Source: Gemmata massiliana (GTDB lineage: Bacteria; Planctomycetota; Planctomycetia; Gemmatales; Gemmataceae). From it: a stretch of DNA of 64,000 nucleotides. Shown one piece after another: positions 50,927 to 62,145 of this stretch (its first letter is position 1; every line of letters begins with the position of its first letter). The notes below the pieces were generated by a model that did no database searches, was not told where the DNA came from, and worked only from the letters and a program-made list of their open reading frames with translations. The DNA lies in assembly GCA_000531095.1 (NCBI GenBank), contig HG799469.1, positions 1 to 64,000 of the forward strand, given 5' to 3'. The position numbers were made by a program, and so were the translations under genes.

Positions 50927-52518
50927 ATGCCTTCACCTGCTCCCGCGCCGACCGGTCGCGTCCGCACGCTCGAAGCCGTCCTGCTCGCGATCGCGTTCGC
51001 GATGCACACACGCAGTCCCCGCTGTACTACTCGAACCAGAACCAGTATCTCCTTCACGGCGCCGTACTCGGCGGGCACGGGCACCTCGCGCACGACTGGC
51101 TCGCGAACACCAGCGACCCCACGCCGCTGTTCTCCGCGCTCGTCGCGGGGGTGTACTCGGTTCACCCCTGGGGGCTACAGCCCGCGTACTTCGTGGTTCT
51201 GATGGCGTACTTTCTGGCGGCGCGCTGGCTGGTCGCAGCCGTACCGGGGTTCTCGAATACGCGCTCGGCGCGGATCATGTTTGCCGCTCTCTTCACCGCG
51301 ACCCACGCGGCCATTTTGCGGTGGCTCTCGGTTCAGGCGGTGGGTGTGGATTACCCGTGGTATCTGCAAGCCGGCTTTGCTGCTCAGTACCTGCTCGGAC
51401 CGGGAATTCAGCCGTCGGCGTTCGGCGTGCTGCTCGTGTTCGCGCTGGCCGCGTTTGCACACGGTCGCCCGGTTGTGGCGTGCGCGCTGGCCGCGGTGAC
51501 GTGTTGGTTTCACTCGACGTACTTGCTGCCCGCTGGCTTGCTTGTACTCGGCTGCGTGCTGGAACTGATGCGCTCCGGGCGCACACGCACGGGCATTGGA
51601 GCGGGAATCGTCGCACTGCTACTGGTCGTACCGGTTATCGCGTTCACCTTGTGGCGGTTCGATCCGTTCGGCTCGAACGCAGACCGCGCGATGCACATTC
51701 TGGCGCGCGTGCGCATCCCGCACCACTGTGTACCGTCGCGGTGGTTCGACGTGGTGGCCGGCGTGCAACTGGCGTGGCTCATGTTCGGACTGTTACTCGC
51801 GCGGCGAATGCCGTTCGGCCGCGCTCTAGTGGTTGCAGCAATCGGTGGGGCGTTCCTGACCGCAGCGCAGCTCGTGCTTCAGAAGGATTCACTGGCGCTC
51901 GCGTTCCCGTGGCGCATCTCGGTGCTGCTCGTACCGGTCGCGACGGCGGTCATTATCGCGCGATTGGTTGCATGTGTTACTCCGGGAACGCGAGGTGCCC
52001 AGATTGCGTTTGCAGGGCTGGCGGGGTTGGTTGTGGGCGGAGTGATTGTGACGGTGGGAGGGCTCGGTTACCGCGGGGCCGACGAGCACGAATTGTACGA
52101 CTTCGTGCGCGCGACCGCGGGGCCGGGTGACGTGTACCTGATCCCGACCGATTTCCCGAAGGTGGGTGCCGGGCGCGGGGCCGTATCGAACACGTTCGCG
52201 CCGCCCCCGCGTGCGAAGGAGGGGACGAACCAGGTGCCCGTTGACCTCCAGCGGTTTCGACTCGCGACCGGGGCGTGCCTGTATGTCGATTTCAAGTCGG
52301 TACCGTATGCCGCAGCGGAAGTGGAGGAGTGGGCGCGCCGGATGAAGTTCGCGTCCGCGCTGGCGGCGGAAGGTGCCTGGAACGCTCCCGGGCGGCACGA
52401 GCAGTTGAAGGCGGAAAGGATCACGCACATCGTCTGGCCGCGCGCGAAGCCACTTGCGGCCGCGTACCTGGAAGAGACACACTCCGACTCGGCGTACACC
52501 GTCTACCGGGTAAGGTGA
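50927..52518 (+). pseudogene. DUF6798-like polytopic membrane protein, frameshifted near the N-terminus
   Basis: A large protein with many membrane helices. The start that fits is the ATG at 50,927 (MPSPAPAPTGRVRTLEAVLL then AIAFAMHT), whose frame then continues as Arg/Thr-rich nonsense. The family-like sequence resumes one frame over with QSPLYYSNQNQYLLHGAVLG, HDWLANTSDPTPLFSALVAG and VDYPWYLQAGFAAQYLLGPG. The switch lies at about 51,004-51,011, where the dinucleotide run CACACACGC makes loss of one base likely (a -1 shift is needed). The frame of the main part is open back to 50,899 but those 35 residues are not plausible. Could also be an error. The C-terminal 150 residues are soluble (TAGPGDVYLIPTDFPKVGAG). 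Function unknown. Confidence 0.7.
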
Positions 52519-52528
52519 TTTTCGGTTC

Positions 52529-53245
52529 TCACAAGGTGTCGGGATCGACGCCCAGTTCGCGGAGACGGGCTGCGAGCCGCTCGGCCTTCTGCCGCTCCTG
52601 TTCGGCGCGTTGTCGTTCTTGTTCGGCGTTCTGCTCTGCTGCTTCTGCTCGAACTTGTGTTTCGTGTTGGAGCGCGCCGAGTTCGACGTAGCTCAGGAAC
52701 CGTCGGTGGTCCGGGTGGTACACCGCGATGTTTCCGCGCTGCAACTCGAAGCGGATGCCGAGGCGCGGACTGGTGTACCCGTTCATGTCTGCGATTCGCT
52801 CGAACTGCTCGCCCTTTCGCACCCATCCATCAACGTGCGCCGGGAACTCCGGGTACACGATGTAGTATTCTTCCGCGCCGTACCGCTCGTAGAAGTCCCG
52901 TTTGTCTTCCATCTGGCTGAAGCGGTTGCCCGGCGACCATACCTCGAAGATCACTTGCGGGAAGACGTGGTCTTCCTCGAACACCTTATAGCTGCCGCGG
53001 TGCCCCTTGGGGCGCCCGAACGCGACGTACACGTCCGGCGCCTGGCGGACGTCCGCGGTGCCCTCGACCGGGTAAATGAGGTGGTCGCCCGCGACGAACA
53101 CGTCCGCCCGGTCGCGGAACATCAGGTCGATGTTCCCCTGGAGCGTGACGATCCACTCGAACTGGAGCGTGTTATCGGCCATCGGCTGACCGTCGGAGTC
53201 GGGGTAGTGGACCGCCGGCGGGGGCGCGTTGGTGATTGACGACAT
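52529..53245 (-). CDS. Uma2-family (DUF820) putative endonuclease with coiled-coil tail
   Basis: 238 residues. Restriction-endonuclease-like fold of the Uma2/DUF820 family, which is much expanded in cyanobacteria and planctomycetes. The PD-(D/E)xK-type elements are visible as APDVYVAFGRPKGHR (Asp), VIFEVWSPGNRFSQMEDKRD (E in FEVWSP and following Lys/Asp) and FYERYGAEEYYIVYPE. Enzymatic activity is not proven for the family. The C-terminal third is a highly charged Gln/Glu/Arg coiled coil (ERQRAEQERQKAERLAARLR). ATG 53,245. Separated from clpC by a strong hairpin. Confidence 0.85.
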   Translation of the reverse strand: MSSITNAPPPAVHYPDSDGQPMADNTLQFEWIVTLQGNIDLMFRDRADVFVAGDHLIYPVEGTADVRQAPDVYVAFGRPKGHRGSYKVFEEDHVFPQVIFEVWSPGNRFSQMEDKRDFYERYGAEEYYIVYPEFPAHVDGWVRKGEQFERIADMNGYTSPRLGIRFELQRGNIAVYHPDHRRFLSYVELGALQHETQVRAEAAEQNAEQERQRAEQERQKAERLAARLRELGVDPDTL

Positions 53246-53253
53246 GCTCTACC

Positions 53254-53304
53254 AATAACAGAAGCGGGCCACGCGCCGCAAGCGCGTGGCCCGCTTCTGT
53301 TATT
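53254..53304. terminator. Strong hairpin between clpC and the Uma2 gene
   Basis: Perfect 22-bp stem AATAACAGAAGCGGGCCACG... paired with ...CGTGGCCCGCTTCTGTTATT (53,254-53,275 with 53,283-53,304), 7-nt loop. It sits just after the clpC stop codon on the minus strand (clpC ends at 53,317) and before the Uma2 start. There is no long T-run; it probably ends clpC transcription or stabilises its 3' end. Confidence 0.8.
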
Positions 53305-53316
53305 GACCCGTCGCGG

Positions 53317-55854
<2,538 letters not shown>

Positions 55855-56145
55855 CGACGCCGTCTCCCGCGACTGGGGATGAATCTGCGAAGCGCCGTAA
55901 CGCGGCAGACCGTGTTCGGCTCCAGCCCATCATATTCCTTTTGAGGCGGGAACCAGCAAAAGGTTTCAAGGAAGGGCCGTTGGCCGTTCGGTGTTGACCC
56001 GTTGCGTTCGACCGTCTCGGACGGGAAGCCCCTGCGGAAGCGGGGGAGAGGAGCGTGGAAGCCTGCGGAATTCTAGACGCCGGTACGAGCTTAATCAAGG
56101 CAGGCGCCCAAAGGATGTGGTCGGGCGTTACGCGCCGGCGCGGAA

Positions 56146-56730
56146 TCACTTCGTGGGGCGCCGGTACGGTGCGTGCCCATAGTATTTGGGGCTGTTGTCC
56201 AGCCGCACGTGGAGCCACGGTACGCCGGCGCCGGCCGTGCTGAGCCATACAGGGGCCGCACCGAGGCGCTGAGCCATCGCTTCGCCGACCCGCGCCCACA
56301 GCGCGTCACGCTGAGATTCCGGAGCATTGCGCACGAACGCCGCGAGGTGCCCGTATGCGGACGGCCCCGCGATCGGACACGGGACAACCAGGACCGCGTC
56401 GCCGCTGAGGTTCGGGAAATCGAGCACTTCCGCCTCGGGGGAGTGGTGAAAGTGCTCCTCAAAAGCGTCCGGATTGGGAGCGCGGGTAAGGTGCGGAGCG
56501 TCCAACACAACGAACTCGAACGCTCTCGCCGTAGTCATGGAAGTGATGCCGGGCGTTTCCCAGCGGAACGCGGCGAACGGTACGTTTGCGAGGAGTGCGT
56601 TCAGCCAGGAACGGAATTCGGTGTCGGTTCGGAGCGCGTAAAGGACTTCGGCGAAGGTGGCGGGATGGTCGTCTCGTTGGACCGTGAAGTGGAGGCCCGT
56701 GGCCAACTCGGTGCTCTGTGAGGCCCACAT
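56146..56730 (-). CDS. DUF6940-like hypothetical protein
   Basis: 194 residues. Soluble protein matching the pattern I know as DUF6940: TFAEVLYALRTDTEFRSWLN, FRWETPGITSMTTARAFEFV, VVLDAPHLTRAPNPDAFEEH, FPNLSGDAVLVVPCPIAGPS, AYGHLAAFVRNAPESQRDAL, PVWLSTAGAGVPWLHVRLDN and SPKYYGHAPYRRP. No catalytic motif is established; His and Tyr clusters near the C-terminus could bind a ligand. Single gene, minus strand, upstream of clpC by about 290 bp on the same strand. Start ATG 56,730. The family name is from memory, hence moderate confidence. Confidence 0.75.
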   Translation of the reverse strand: MWASQSTELATGLHFTVQRDDHPATFAEVLYALRTDTEFRSWLNALLANVPFAAFRWETPGITSMTTARAFEFVVLDAPHLTRAPNPDAFEEHFHHSPEAEVLDFPNLSGDAVLVVPCPIAGPSAYGHLAAFVRNAPESQRDALWARVGEAMAQRLGAAPVWLSTAGAGVPWLHVRLDNSPKYYGHAPYRRPTK

Positions 56731-57246
56731 ACTGTGTACCCTGGACCAGATATTGAACTCAGCGATACGTGGTCGGTGAGTGATGCACTGTTATCGGACG
56801 CGCGGCGCAGATACTCCGTTATGTAATCGCCCGACGAGCCGATTCATTTCTCGGTTTCATGGACGTTTGAGTTGACGGTGGCTACCTTCTGGGACAATAA
56901 TCACCCAACCGTCTTCTGCAAACGGCCGGAGTGTTTTACCCGTTGGTTGGTTGTGCTTTTGGGATTCCACACCCGTTGGCACGTTGATCCACACGAAATA
57001 TTCAAGAAGTCCCAAAAAATCTGTCAATCACTGCGCTAAACTGGCTTGTTTCTAAAACCTTGTCCCACACAATGTTCAGACGCGGGAAGAATTCGCGCGA
57101 CGCCAAATTTGTGCGATCCGCCGATTTTTCCGACTGTTGCACCTGATTTTCTCGCCAGAACGAAAACGCTGTTCTACACTCGATACACCGGTTCCGCCCC
57201 AATCACCGCTCACCCGGAACCTGGGCTGCTCAGACGAAGGGGTTTC
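56731..57246. other. 516-bp intergenic region
   Basis: Divergent region between the DUF6940-like gene and the WD40 gene. More AT-rich than average. The plus frame open from 57,046 and the minus frame at 57,002-57,202 lack credible composition. No repeat or hairpin of note was seen. Promoters for both genes should be here. Confidence 0.4.
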
Positions 57247-59100
57247 ATGTCCACACCCGTTACCACGCACGTTGAAGATACGACCCCCGTTCGCCCGTCG
57301 CCGCTGGTGAAACGTGTCTTCGGCGAACCGCGGTTCCACACCGACGGCGACATCGCCGCGATCGCGTTCTCCACAGACGGCTCACTGTTCTCGATCGACG
57401 AAGCCGGCGTGCTCCGCCACTGGGCACAGGACGGCACGCAGCTCGCGCGGCACTTCCTGAGCGACCTCGAAACGCTGTGGTGCTTCAGTGCCGGGGCGAA
57501 GGTGCTCGCCAGCGGGAACGACGACCTCCTGCTGTGGGACGTGAAGACCGGCCAGCTCCTGCGCCGCATCGAACAACCGAGCGAGCAACAGTCCTGGGTC
57601 ACTGCGATCGCGTTCAGCGCCGACGGAACCACCGTCGTGAGCGGGCACGACGACGGCAAGCTCCGGTTCTGGGACACCGCCGCGTACAAGTTTGTGGGGG
57701 AGATCGCCGCGCACCCGCGGAAGGGGATCGCCGCGATCGCGTTCTCGCCCAACGGGGCCTTCGTCGCGACCGCGGGCGAAGACCTCAGTGTGCGGGTGTG
57801 GGACGCGGAAACGCACAAGCCCGTGGCCGAACTGAAGAGCCACACCGACCGCATCCCGGCACTCACGTGGAGCCCGGACTCGACGCTGCTGATTTCCGCC
57901 GGGTGGGACACGTCCGCCCGGGTGTGGCGCCCGCCGCAAGCGGACCCGCTCATGCTGCTCAACAGCCACGCGGACCAGGTGGTGACGGCCGCGTTCAGCC
58001 CGGACGGGAAGTACCTCGCGTGTGCCGATTCGGACTTCGACATTCACCTGTGGCTCGACGCGGTCACCGCGGTCCGCGGTCCGGTGCTCCGCGGGCACAA
58101 CGACGAGATCCGCTGCCTCGCATTCAGCCCCGACGGGACGAAGCTCGCCAGCGCCGGCGCGGACCGGGTCGTTCACGTGTGGGACGTGCGCGACGGTAAG
58201 CTCATCGCCGGGCCGAACCCGCGCGGCCGGCACGCGATCGCGGTCATCCCGGGTTCGCCGATGCGGTTGGCGAGTTCGGGGGCGGCGAACGTGCGCGTGT
58301 GGGACGTCGAGAGCGGCGACGAGGTCGCCCCGACGAACCTGTGCTCGGCGTTCTCGGTCGCGGCCAGCCCGGACGGGAAATGGCTCGGCGTCGGGGGCAC
58401 GGATTACTTCACCCAGTTGTGGGACGCGGCCGACGGACACCTCGCCGCGTCGCTCGAAGCGACCAAGCCGCCGATCGGGTTCGTCACGTTCAGCCCGGAC
58501 TCCAAGGTTCTGGCGCACACCAGCCCGGCCGACGGCCTCGTGTGGCTGTGGACGTGCGCGACCGGCCAGCCGGACATGATTATCGTCGAGGCCGCCGACG
58601 CCTGCACCCTGGAGACGGTGGCGTTTCACCCGAACGGCAAGTGGATCGCGTGCGGCGGCGTCGACTACATGTCCACGTGCGAGCGCGACGGCGCGGTGTG
58701 CATCTGGGACGTGACGACGAAGGAAAAGCTCTTCACCTACGACACGGGCGTGACCTCGCTCGCGTTCGACCCGCAGGGCAAGTACCTCGCGGGCGCCGGG
58801 CTCGACGACGCGGTGTACGTGTGGGACGCGGAGACGCAGCACACGGTGTTCGTGTTCGGCGGGCACCAGCAGAACATCAACGTGGTGGTGTTCGACCCGA
58901 CCGGGAGCTACCTGCTCAGTGGCGGCGACGACGGCACCGTGCGCGCCTGGGACGTGCTCAGCGGCCGGCACCTCGTGGCCCGCGCGTTCGACTGCCCGGT
59001 GCAGTCGCTCGCGTTCAGCCCGGACGGGAAGTACCTCTTCTGCGGGAACAGCAACACGACCTGCTATCAGGTCGAGTTCAAGAAGTTCCTGGAAGAGTGA
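57247..59100 (+). CDS. WD40-repeat protein
   Basis: 617 residues, almost entirely WD40 repeats, about 12-14 blades, so one or two beta-propellers. Repeats are evident from HADQVVTAAFSPDGKYLACA, IRCLAFSPDGTKLASAGADR, INVVVFDPTGSYLLSGGDDG and the WD endings (LRFWDTAAY; VRVWDAETH; VHVWDVRDG; VRAWDVLSG). No kinase or sigma domain is attached, unlike many planctomycete WD40 proteins. No signal peptide, so probably cytoplasmic scaffold. The start ATG at 57,247 with AAGGGG 8 bp upstream is chosen over the longer frame from 57,046. Followed by a terminator. Confidence 0.92.
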   Translation: MSTPVTTHVEDTTPVRPSPLVKRVFGEPRFHTDGDIAAIAFSTDGSLFSIDEAGVLRHWAQDGTQLARHFLSDLETLWCFSAGAKVLASGNDDLLLWDVKTGQLLRRIEQPSEQQSWVTAIAFSADGTTVVSGHDDGKLRFWDTAAYKFVGEIAAHPRKGIAAIAFSPNGAFVATAGEDLSVRVWDAETHKPVAELKSHTDRIPALTWSPDSTLLISAGWDTSARVWRPPQADPLMLLNSHADQVVTAAFSPDGKYLACADSDFDIHLWLDAVTAVRGPVLRGHNDEIRCLAFSPDGTKLASAGADRVVHVWDVRDGKLIAGPNPRGRHAIAVIPGSPMRLASSGAANVRVWDVESGDEVAPTNLCSAFSVAASPDGKWLGVGGTDYFTQLWDAADGHLAASLEATKPPIGFVTFSPDSKVLAHTSPADGLVWLWTCATGQPDMIIVEAADACTLETVAFHPNGKWIACGGVDYMSTCERDGAVCIWDVTTKEKLFTYDTGVTSLAFDPQGKYLAGAGLDDAVYVWDAETQHTVFVFGGHQQNINVVVFDPTGSYLLSGGDDGTVRAWDVLSGRHLVARAFDCPVQSLAFSPDGKYLFCGNSNTTCYQVEFKKFLEE

Positions 59101-59125
59101 AATAGGCTCGTGAACCGAAGTGAGG

Positions 59126-59160
59126 GCCGTGCTCGCGAATCGTTGCGGGCGCGGCTTTTT
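59126..59160 (+). terminator. Intrinsic terminator after the WD40 gene
   Basis: Stem GCCGTGCTCGC with GCGGGCGCGGC (two G-U pairs), then TTTTTCTTTC. Typical Rho-independent form, 26 bp after the stop. Confidence 0.8.
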
Positions 59161-59182
59161 CTTTCTGACAACTTCACAAACG

Positions 59183-59224
59183 CGGCCGCCAGAGTTCCGT
59201 TGTGCTTCGGAACTCTGGCGGCCG
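59183..59224. repeat. Perfect 17-bp palindrome before the next gene
   Basis: CGGCCGCCAGAGTTCCG, loop TTGTGCTT, CGGAACTCTGGCGGCCG. A possible GTG start at 59,202 falls inside this loop, so it is unlikely to be the real start of the following gene. Confidence 0.75.
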
Positions 59225-59255
59225 ATTCGCGCCGCCCCTCACACGCGAAATCCCC

Positions 59256-60407
59256 ATGTGCGAGGGCCAGCACGTGTTCATGGCACTGGCACTTCTCGTT
59301 GTCCTCGGTCCGGCCACCACTTCAGCACGAGGCACGAAGCCCCTACTCGAAGACGTGCGGGACCGCCACCGGGCCACACTCGAAGCGATCCGCACCGTGA
59401 CCTACTCCTACGAATGGACGCAACTGAAGAACGAGCCGATCCAATACGACAATGTGCCGTCGCAAGGTGTTCCGGGCACGCCAATTGATTCGGCGCACGA
59501 AACCGGGCCGGGACAGTATTGGCAATCACCCGACGTCTGGAGAACCCGGTCGCTTTATTCGGACGGGAGTCGCGTCGACGAAGTGTTCCGTTTCGGCCGG
59601 CTGATGCGGGCACGGCCGGCGAAGAAAAATGCCCCCGATCAGCGCCTCAAGGTGACGTCCGAAACGATGTCGGCGTTTCAATACGGTCACGGCCTGACGA
59701 TACTCTTTGGGCACCAGTCACGTGACTTTGAGATTTTGCCTTTTCACGGTCTGTTGCACCAGCCTCACAAGATCCGTTCTGTTGAGCGGCTCGCGGTGCG
59801 AGATGGGCGCCCCGGCGAAATCCGGGTGGTGCTGGAGAACGACAAGTGTGTCTACGAGTTGTGGTTCAGTCCGAACCACAATTATCTGATTCGCAAGCGG
59901 ATCGAACGCCCCGCCGATCAACCCCGTCACTGGCACGAACACGAGGTTTCGGAATTCGTCGAACCCAACCCCGGCCAATTTTTCCCTGCGCGGATCGAAA
60001 TGCGCTCGTTTGAGAATGGGGATCTCAAACAGCACACGCGAAGGAACCTATCCGACGTCCGGATCAATCAGTCAGTTCCGAACGAAGCATTCCGGGTTCC
60101 CGGTATGGAGGGGAGCTTGTGTGAGGATCTGATGGCGCGGACGCAGTACCGCGTTGACGCTGACGGGCACCGGTTCGGGGCCGCGCAGCCCATTCCCCCC
60201 ACGACGACTCACCAAACGGCTCACTTCGAGTTGTTCCCCTCGCGCCCAGCGTCCTCACCGTCCTCGCTCGCGGACCAGTCGACGGAGTTTTGGCTCTACG
60301 TCGTGATCGCTGTGCTGGTACTGGGGCTTTGCGTCGCGCTGTTTGAAATCCGCTGGTTGCGGGCCGAATTGCGAAAGAGGCCGATTCCAAAACTCGGCGG
60401 CAATTGA
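59256..60407 (+). CDS. Hypothetical exported protein with C-terminal membrane helix
   Basis: 383 residues from the ATG at 59,256; the ATG at 59,280 is an alternative that gives a cleaner signal peptide (MALALLVVLGPATTSARG). The body (LLEDVRDRHRATLEAIRTVT; DVWRTRSLYSDGSRVDEVFR; GEIRVVLENDKCVYELWFSP; YLIRKRIERPADQPRHWHEH; PGQFFPARIEMRSFENGDLK) looks like the LolA/LolB-type outer-membrane-lipoprotein-sorting fold used by many planctomycete secreted proteins, but the link is only suggestive. The C-terminus has one membrane helix (FWLYVVIAVLVLGLCVALFE) and a basic end. No known family name is certain. Confidence 0.7.
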   Translation: MCEGQHVFMALALLVVLGPATTSARGTKPLLEDVRDRHRATLEAIRTVTYSYEWTQLKNEPIQYDNVPSQGVPGTPIDSAHETGPGQYWQSPDVWRTRSLYSDGSRVDEVFRFGRLMRARPAKKNAPDQRLKVTSETMSAFQYGHGLTILFGHQSRDFEILPFHGLLHQPHKIRSVERLAVRDGRPGEIRVVLENDKCVYELWFSPNHNYLIRKRIERPADQPRHWHEHEVSEFVEPNPGQFFPARIEMRSFENGDLKQHTRRNLSDVRINQSVPNEAFRVPGMEGSLCEDLMARTQYRVDADGHRFGAAQPIPPTTTHQTAHFELFPSRPASSPSSLADQSTEFWLYVVIAVLVLGLCVALFEIRWLRAELRKRPIPKLGGN

Positions 60408-60438
60408 GAGCACAATTGCTCCCGGTTCCCGGTGCTTG

Positions 60439-60462
60439 AACGCGCTACGGTTGTAGCGCGTT
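60439..60462. terminator. Hairpin between convergent genes
   Basis: Stem AACGCGCTAC and GTAGCGCGTT, loop GGTT. Ten perfect pairs without a T-run. It lies in the 147-bp gap between genes ending at 60,407 and 60,555. The remaining part of the gap (60,490-60,545) is pyrimidine-rich text (TCTCCGCGCCCTCTCGTGCC, then CTCTGCGGTGAATAC) of a kind seen as dispersed repeats in many genomes. Confidence 0.5.
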
Positions 60463-60554
60463 CCTCGATATTGGTCCCACTTGGGATCAATACTCGCCTT
60501 CTGTTTTTCTCTCCGCGCCCTCTCGTGCCCTCTGCGGTGAATACTCCGCCTACC

Positions 60555-61409
60555 TCACTCCCACTTCGGCAGATCCGCGGGCGGCTTCGCTTCGGTCTTC
60601 TCTTTGTCGCGGGTGACCTGCTCCCGCAATTTGGTCGTCTTGTTCTCGATGTCGCCGCCCGTGACGAGGAAGTAGCGGCCCGAGGTCGCGCCCGCGTCGA
60701 TGTTCAGCACGGGGTTGGAGTCCGCGGTGAAGCGCGCTTTGTCGAGTGACACCCATTCGCCCTTGGTGGTCTTCACCCACCCGCCGCCGAAGCCCGCGCG
60801 CCGTTCCTTTGTGGTGGACACCTTGTTGCGGCGGAAGTCCTCCACGAACGAGTAGTACCCCCTGAGCAACTCACCCTTTGTGAGCGTCGAGAACGTGACG
60901 AGGTGCTTCCACTCCTTCTTTTCGGGCACGAAGAAGTAGCCGCTGTACGCGGTGCGGGTGTCGCCGTCGGGCTTCGCGGTCACGAGGAAGCGGTACGTCT
61001 GGCCGACCTTCCACTCGTAGTCGAAGAACGATTGCCCGCCCGTGCCCTCACCGCCGAACCGCTGCACGCGCACCGCGTCGTCCTTGTGGAGCATCTTCAC
61101 GCGCTTCTCGGCGTCCACTTTCTTGGGGTCGTCACCGGCCGTCGGATCCCACACGGAGAAGAGCACGAGTTTCTTCCCGTTCGCGAGTTCCTGGATGCCG
61201 AAGTACCCCTTACCCCACCCGGCGGCCATAAAGTACGTACCGTCGGCGGACTTCTCGACGGTCATCTCGTTGTAAAACGCGACCCCTTCCGGCGCCGGGT
61301 AGCCGAGGTGGACCGACCGGCACGCGATCCCCTTGAGCTTTTCGTCCGCGGAACTGGGACACACAGCGAGGGCGGCCAGAGCGAGCGTTGTGATTACGAA
61401 GCGGGTCAT
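60555..61409 (-). CDS. DUF3472 domain secreted protein
   Basis: 284 residues with a signal peptide (TRFVITTLALAALAVCPSSA). Then the DUF3472 pattern: ACRSVHLGYPAPEGVAFYNE, GWGKGYFGIQELANGKKLVL, FSVWDPTAGDDPKKVDAEKR and RVQRFGGEGTGGQSFFDYEW followed by KVGQTYRFLVTAKPDGDTRT. RRNKVSTTKERRAGFGGGWV follows in the C-terminal part. Function unknown; planctomycete members are secreted and may bind carbohydrate-like ligands, which is a guess. ATG 61,409. 56 bp behind a TIGR03067-type gene on the same strand, probably one transcription unit. Confidence 0.88.
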   Translation of the reverse strand: MTRFVITTLALAALAVCPSSADEKLKGIACRSVHLGYPAPEGVAFYNEMTVEKSADGTYFMAAGWGKGYFGIQELANGKKLVLFSVWDPTAGDDPKKVDAEKRVKMLHKDDAVRVQRFGGEGTGGQSFFDYEWKVGQTYRFLVTAKPDGDTRTAYSGYFFVPEKKEWKHLVTFSTLTKGELLRGYYSFVEDFRRNKVSTTKERRAGFGGGWVKTTKGEWVSLDKARFTADSNPVLNIDAGATSGRYFLVTGGDIENKTTKLREQVTRDKEKTEAKPPADLPKWE

Positions 61410-61465
61410 GGGTTCTCCGAGTATCGAGGAATGCCCAGGGCACCCGCCCCGGGCGCTCTTTGTGG

Positions 61466-61891
61466 TTACTTGGCCTTTTCTTTCTTCAACTCGAAGAAGT
61501 AGCCGGACTTGCCCTCGAAGTCCTTCGCACGCTTGTCCTTCTCGACCGAGTAAGCGAGCTTGAGCGTGCCGTCCTTGAGTTCGACGATGCCGAGCGCCTT
61601 GGAGCCCTTCGTCCCGTCCGGGCCTTCGACGATCTCCATGTCGATCGTGGCCGGCGTCACGGCCGTATCGAGCCGGTACTTCATTACAAACTTGACGTCG
61701 CCGCCCGAAATGGTGAACTTGTCCTCGGTCGCGGTGTACGTGGCCTTCTTCGCGGTCTCGTCCACATCGGCGCCGTTCTTCTTCCCGGCAACGAGCGTGT
61801 ACTTGCCGGCCAGATCGATCTTGTCGTCGGCTCGTGCGGCCGACTGCAGAAGGCACGCGGCCGAGATTGCCGCCAGCGCGAACATCTTCAT
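61466..61891 (-). CDS. TIGR03067-type small secreted protein
   Basis: 141 residues. Signal peptide (KMFALAAISAACLLQSAARA), then IDLAGKYTLVAGKKNGADVD, ATYTATEDKFTISGGDVKFV, MDMEIVEGPDGTKG-like text and VELKDGTLKLAYSVEKDKRA. This is the planctomycete TIGR03067 layout (GxW/Y core, DG-rich strands). Likely a lipocalin-like beta-barrel in the periplasm, by fold analogy only. First gene of the pair with the DUF3472 gene. ATG 61,891. Confidence 0.8.
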   Translation of the reverse strand: MKMFALAAISAACLLQSAARADDKIDLAGKYTLVAGKKNGADVDETAKKATYTATEDKFTISGGDVKFVMKYRLDTAVTPATIDMEIVEGPDGTKGSKALGIVELKDGTLKLAYSVEKDKRAKDFEGKSGYFFELKKEKAK

Positions 61892-62145
61892 TCCGATTCC
61901 CCACCGGCCAGATTGACCGCGCGCCTCCGGACCGTCCAGACGCGCCCGGCGGACGTGATTGTATCCCGGAAACGGGGCGCCAGAGTGGGAAGGCCCGGGG
62001 CGGTATCGTGTCGTTCGGGTCTGCGCTATCTCATTTTCCCCACAGCTTTAGCGCGGGAAAGCGGCATGGCACCGGTTGCGGAGCATCGGTAGAATCGTCA
62101 CCACGGGTAGAGATCCGCCATCTTCCTTAAAATTGGAGGAGCGCC

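Noticed and set aside
50899-51010. MRATFVKRT... as the true N-terminus of the membrane protein
   Set aside because: Arg/His/Ser-rich and lacks a membrane segment, whereas the alternative frame from 50,927 gives a plausible helix leading into the junction.
59202-59255. GTG at 59,202 as the start of the exported protein gene
   Set aside because: It lies in the loop of a perfect palindrome and would place the signal peptide far from the N-terminus.
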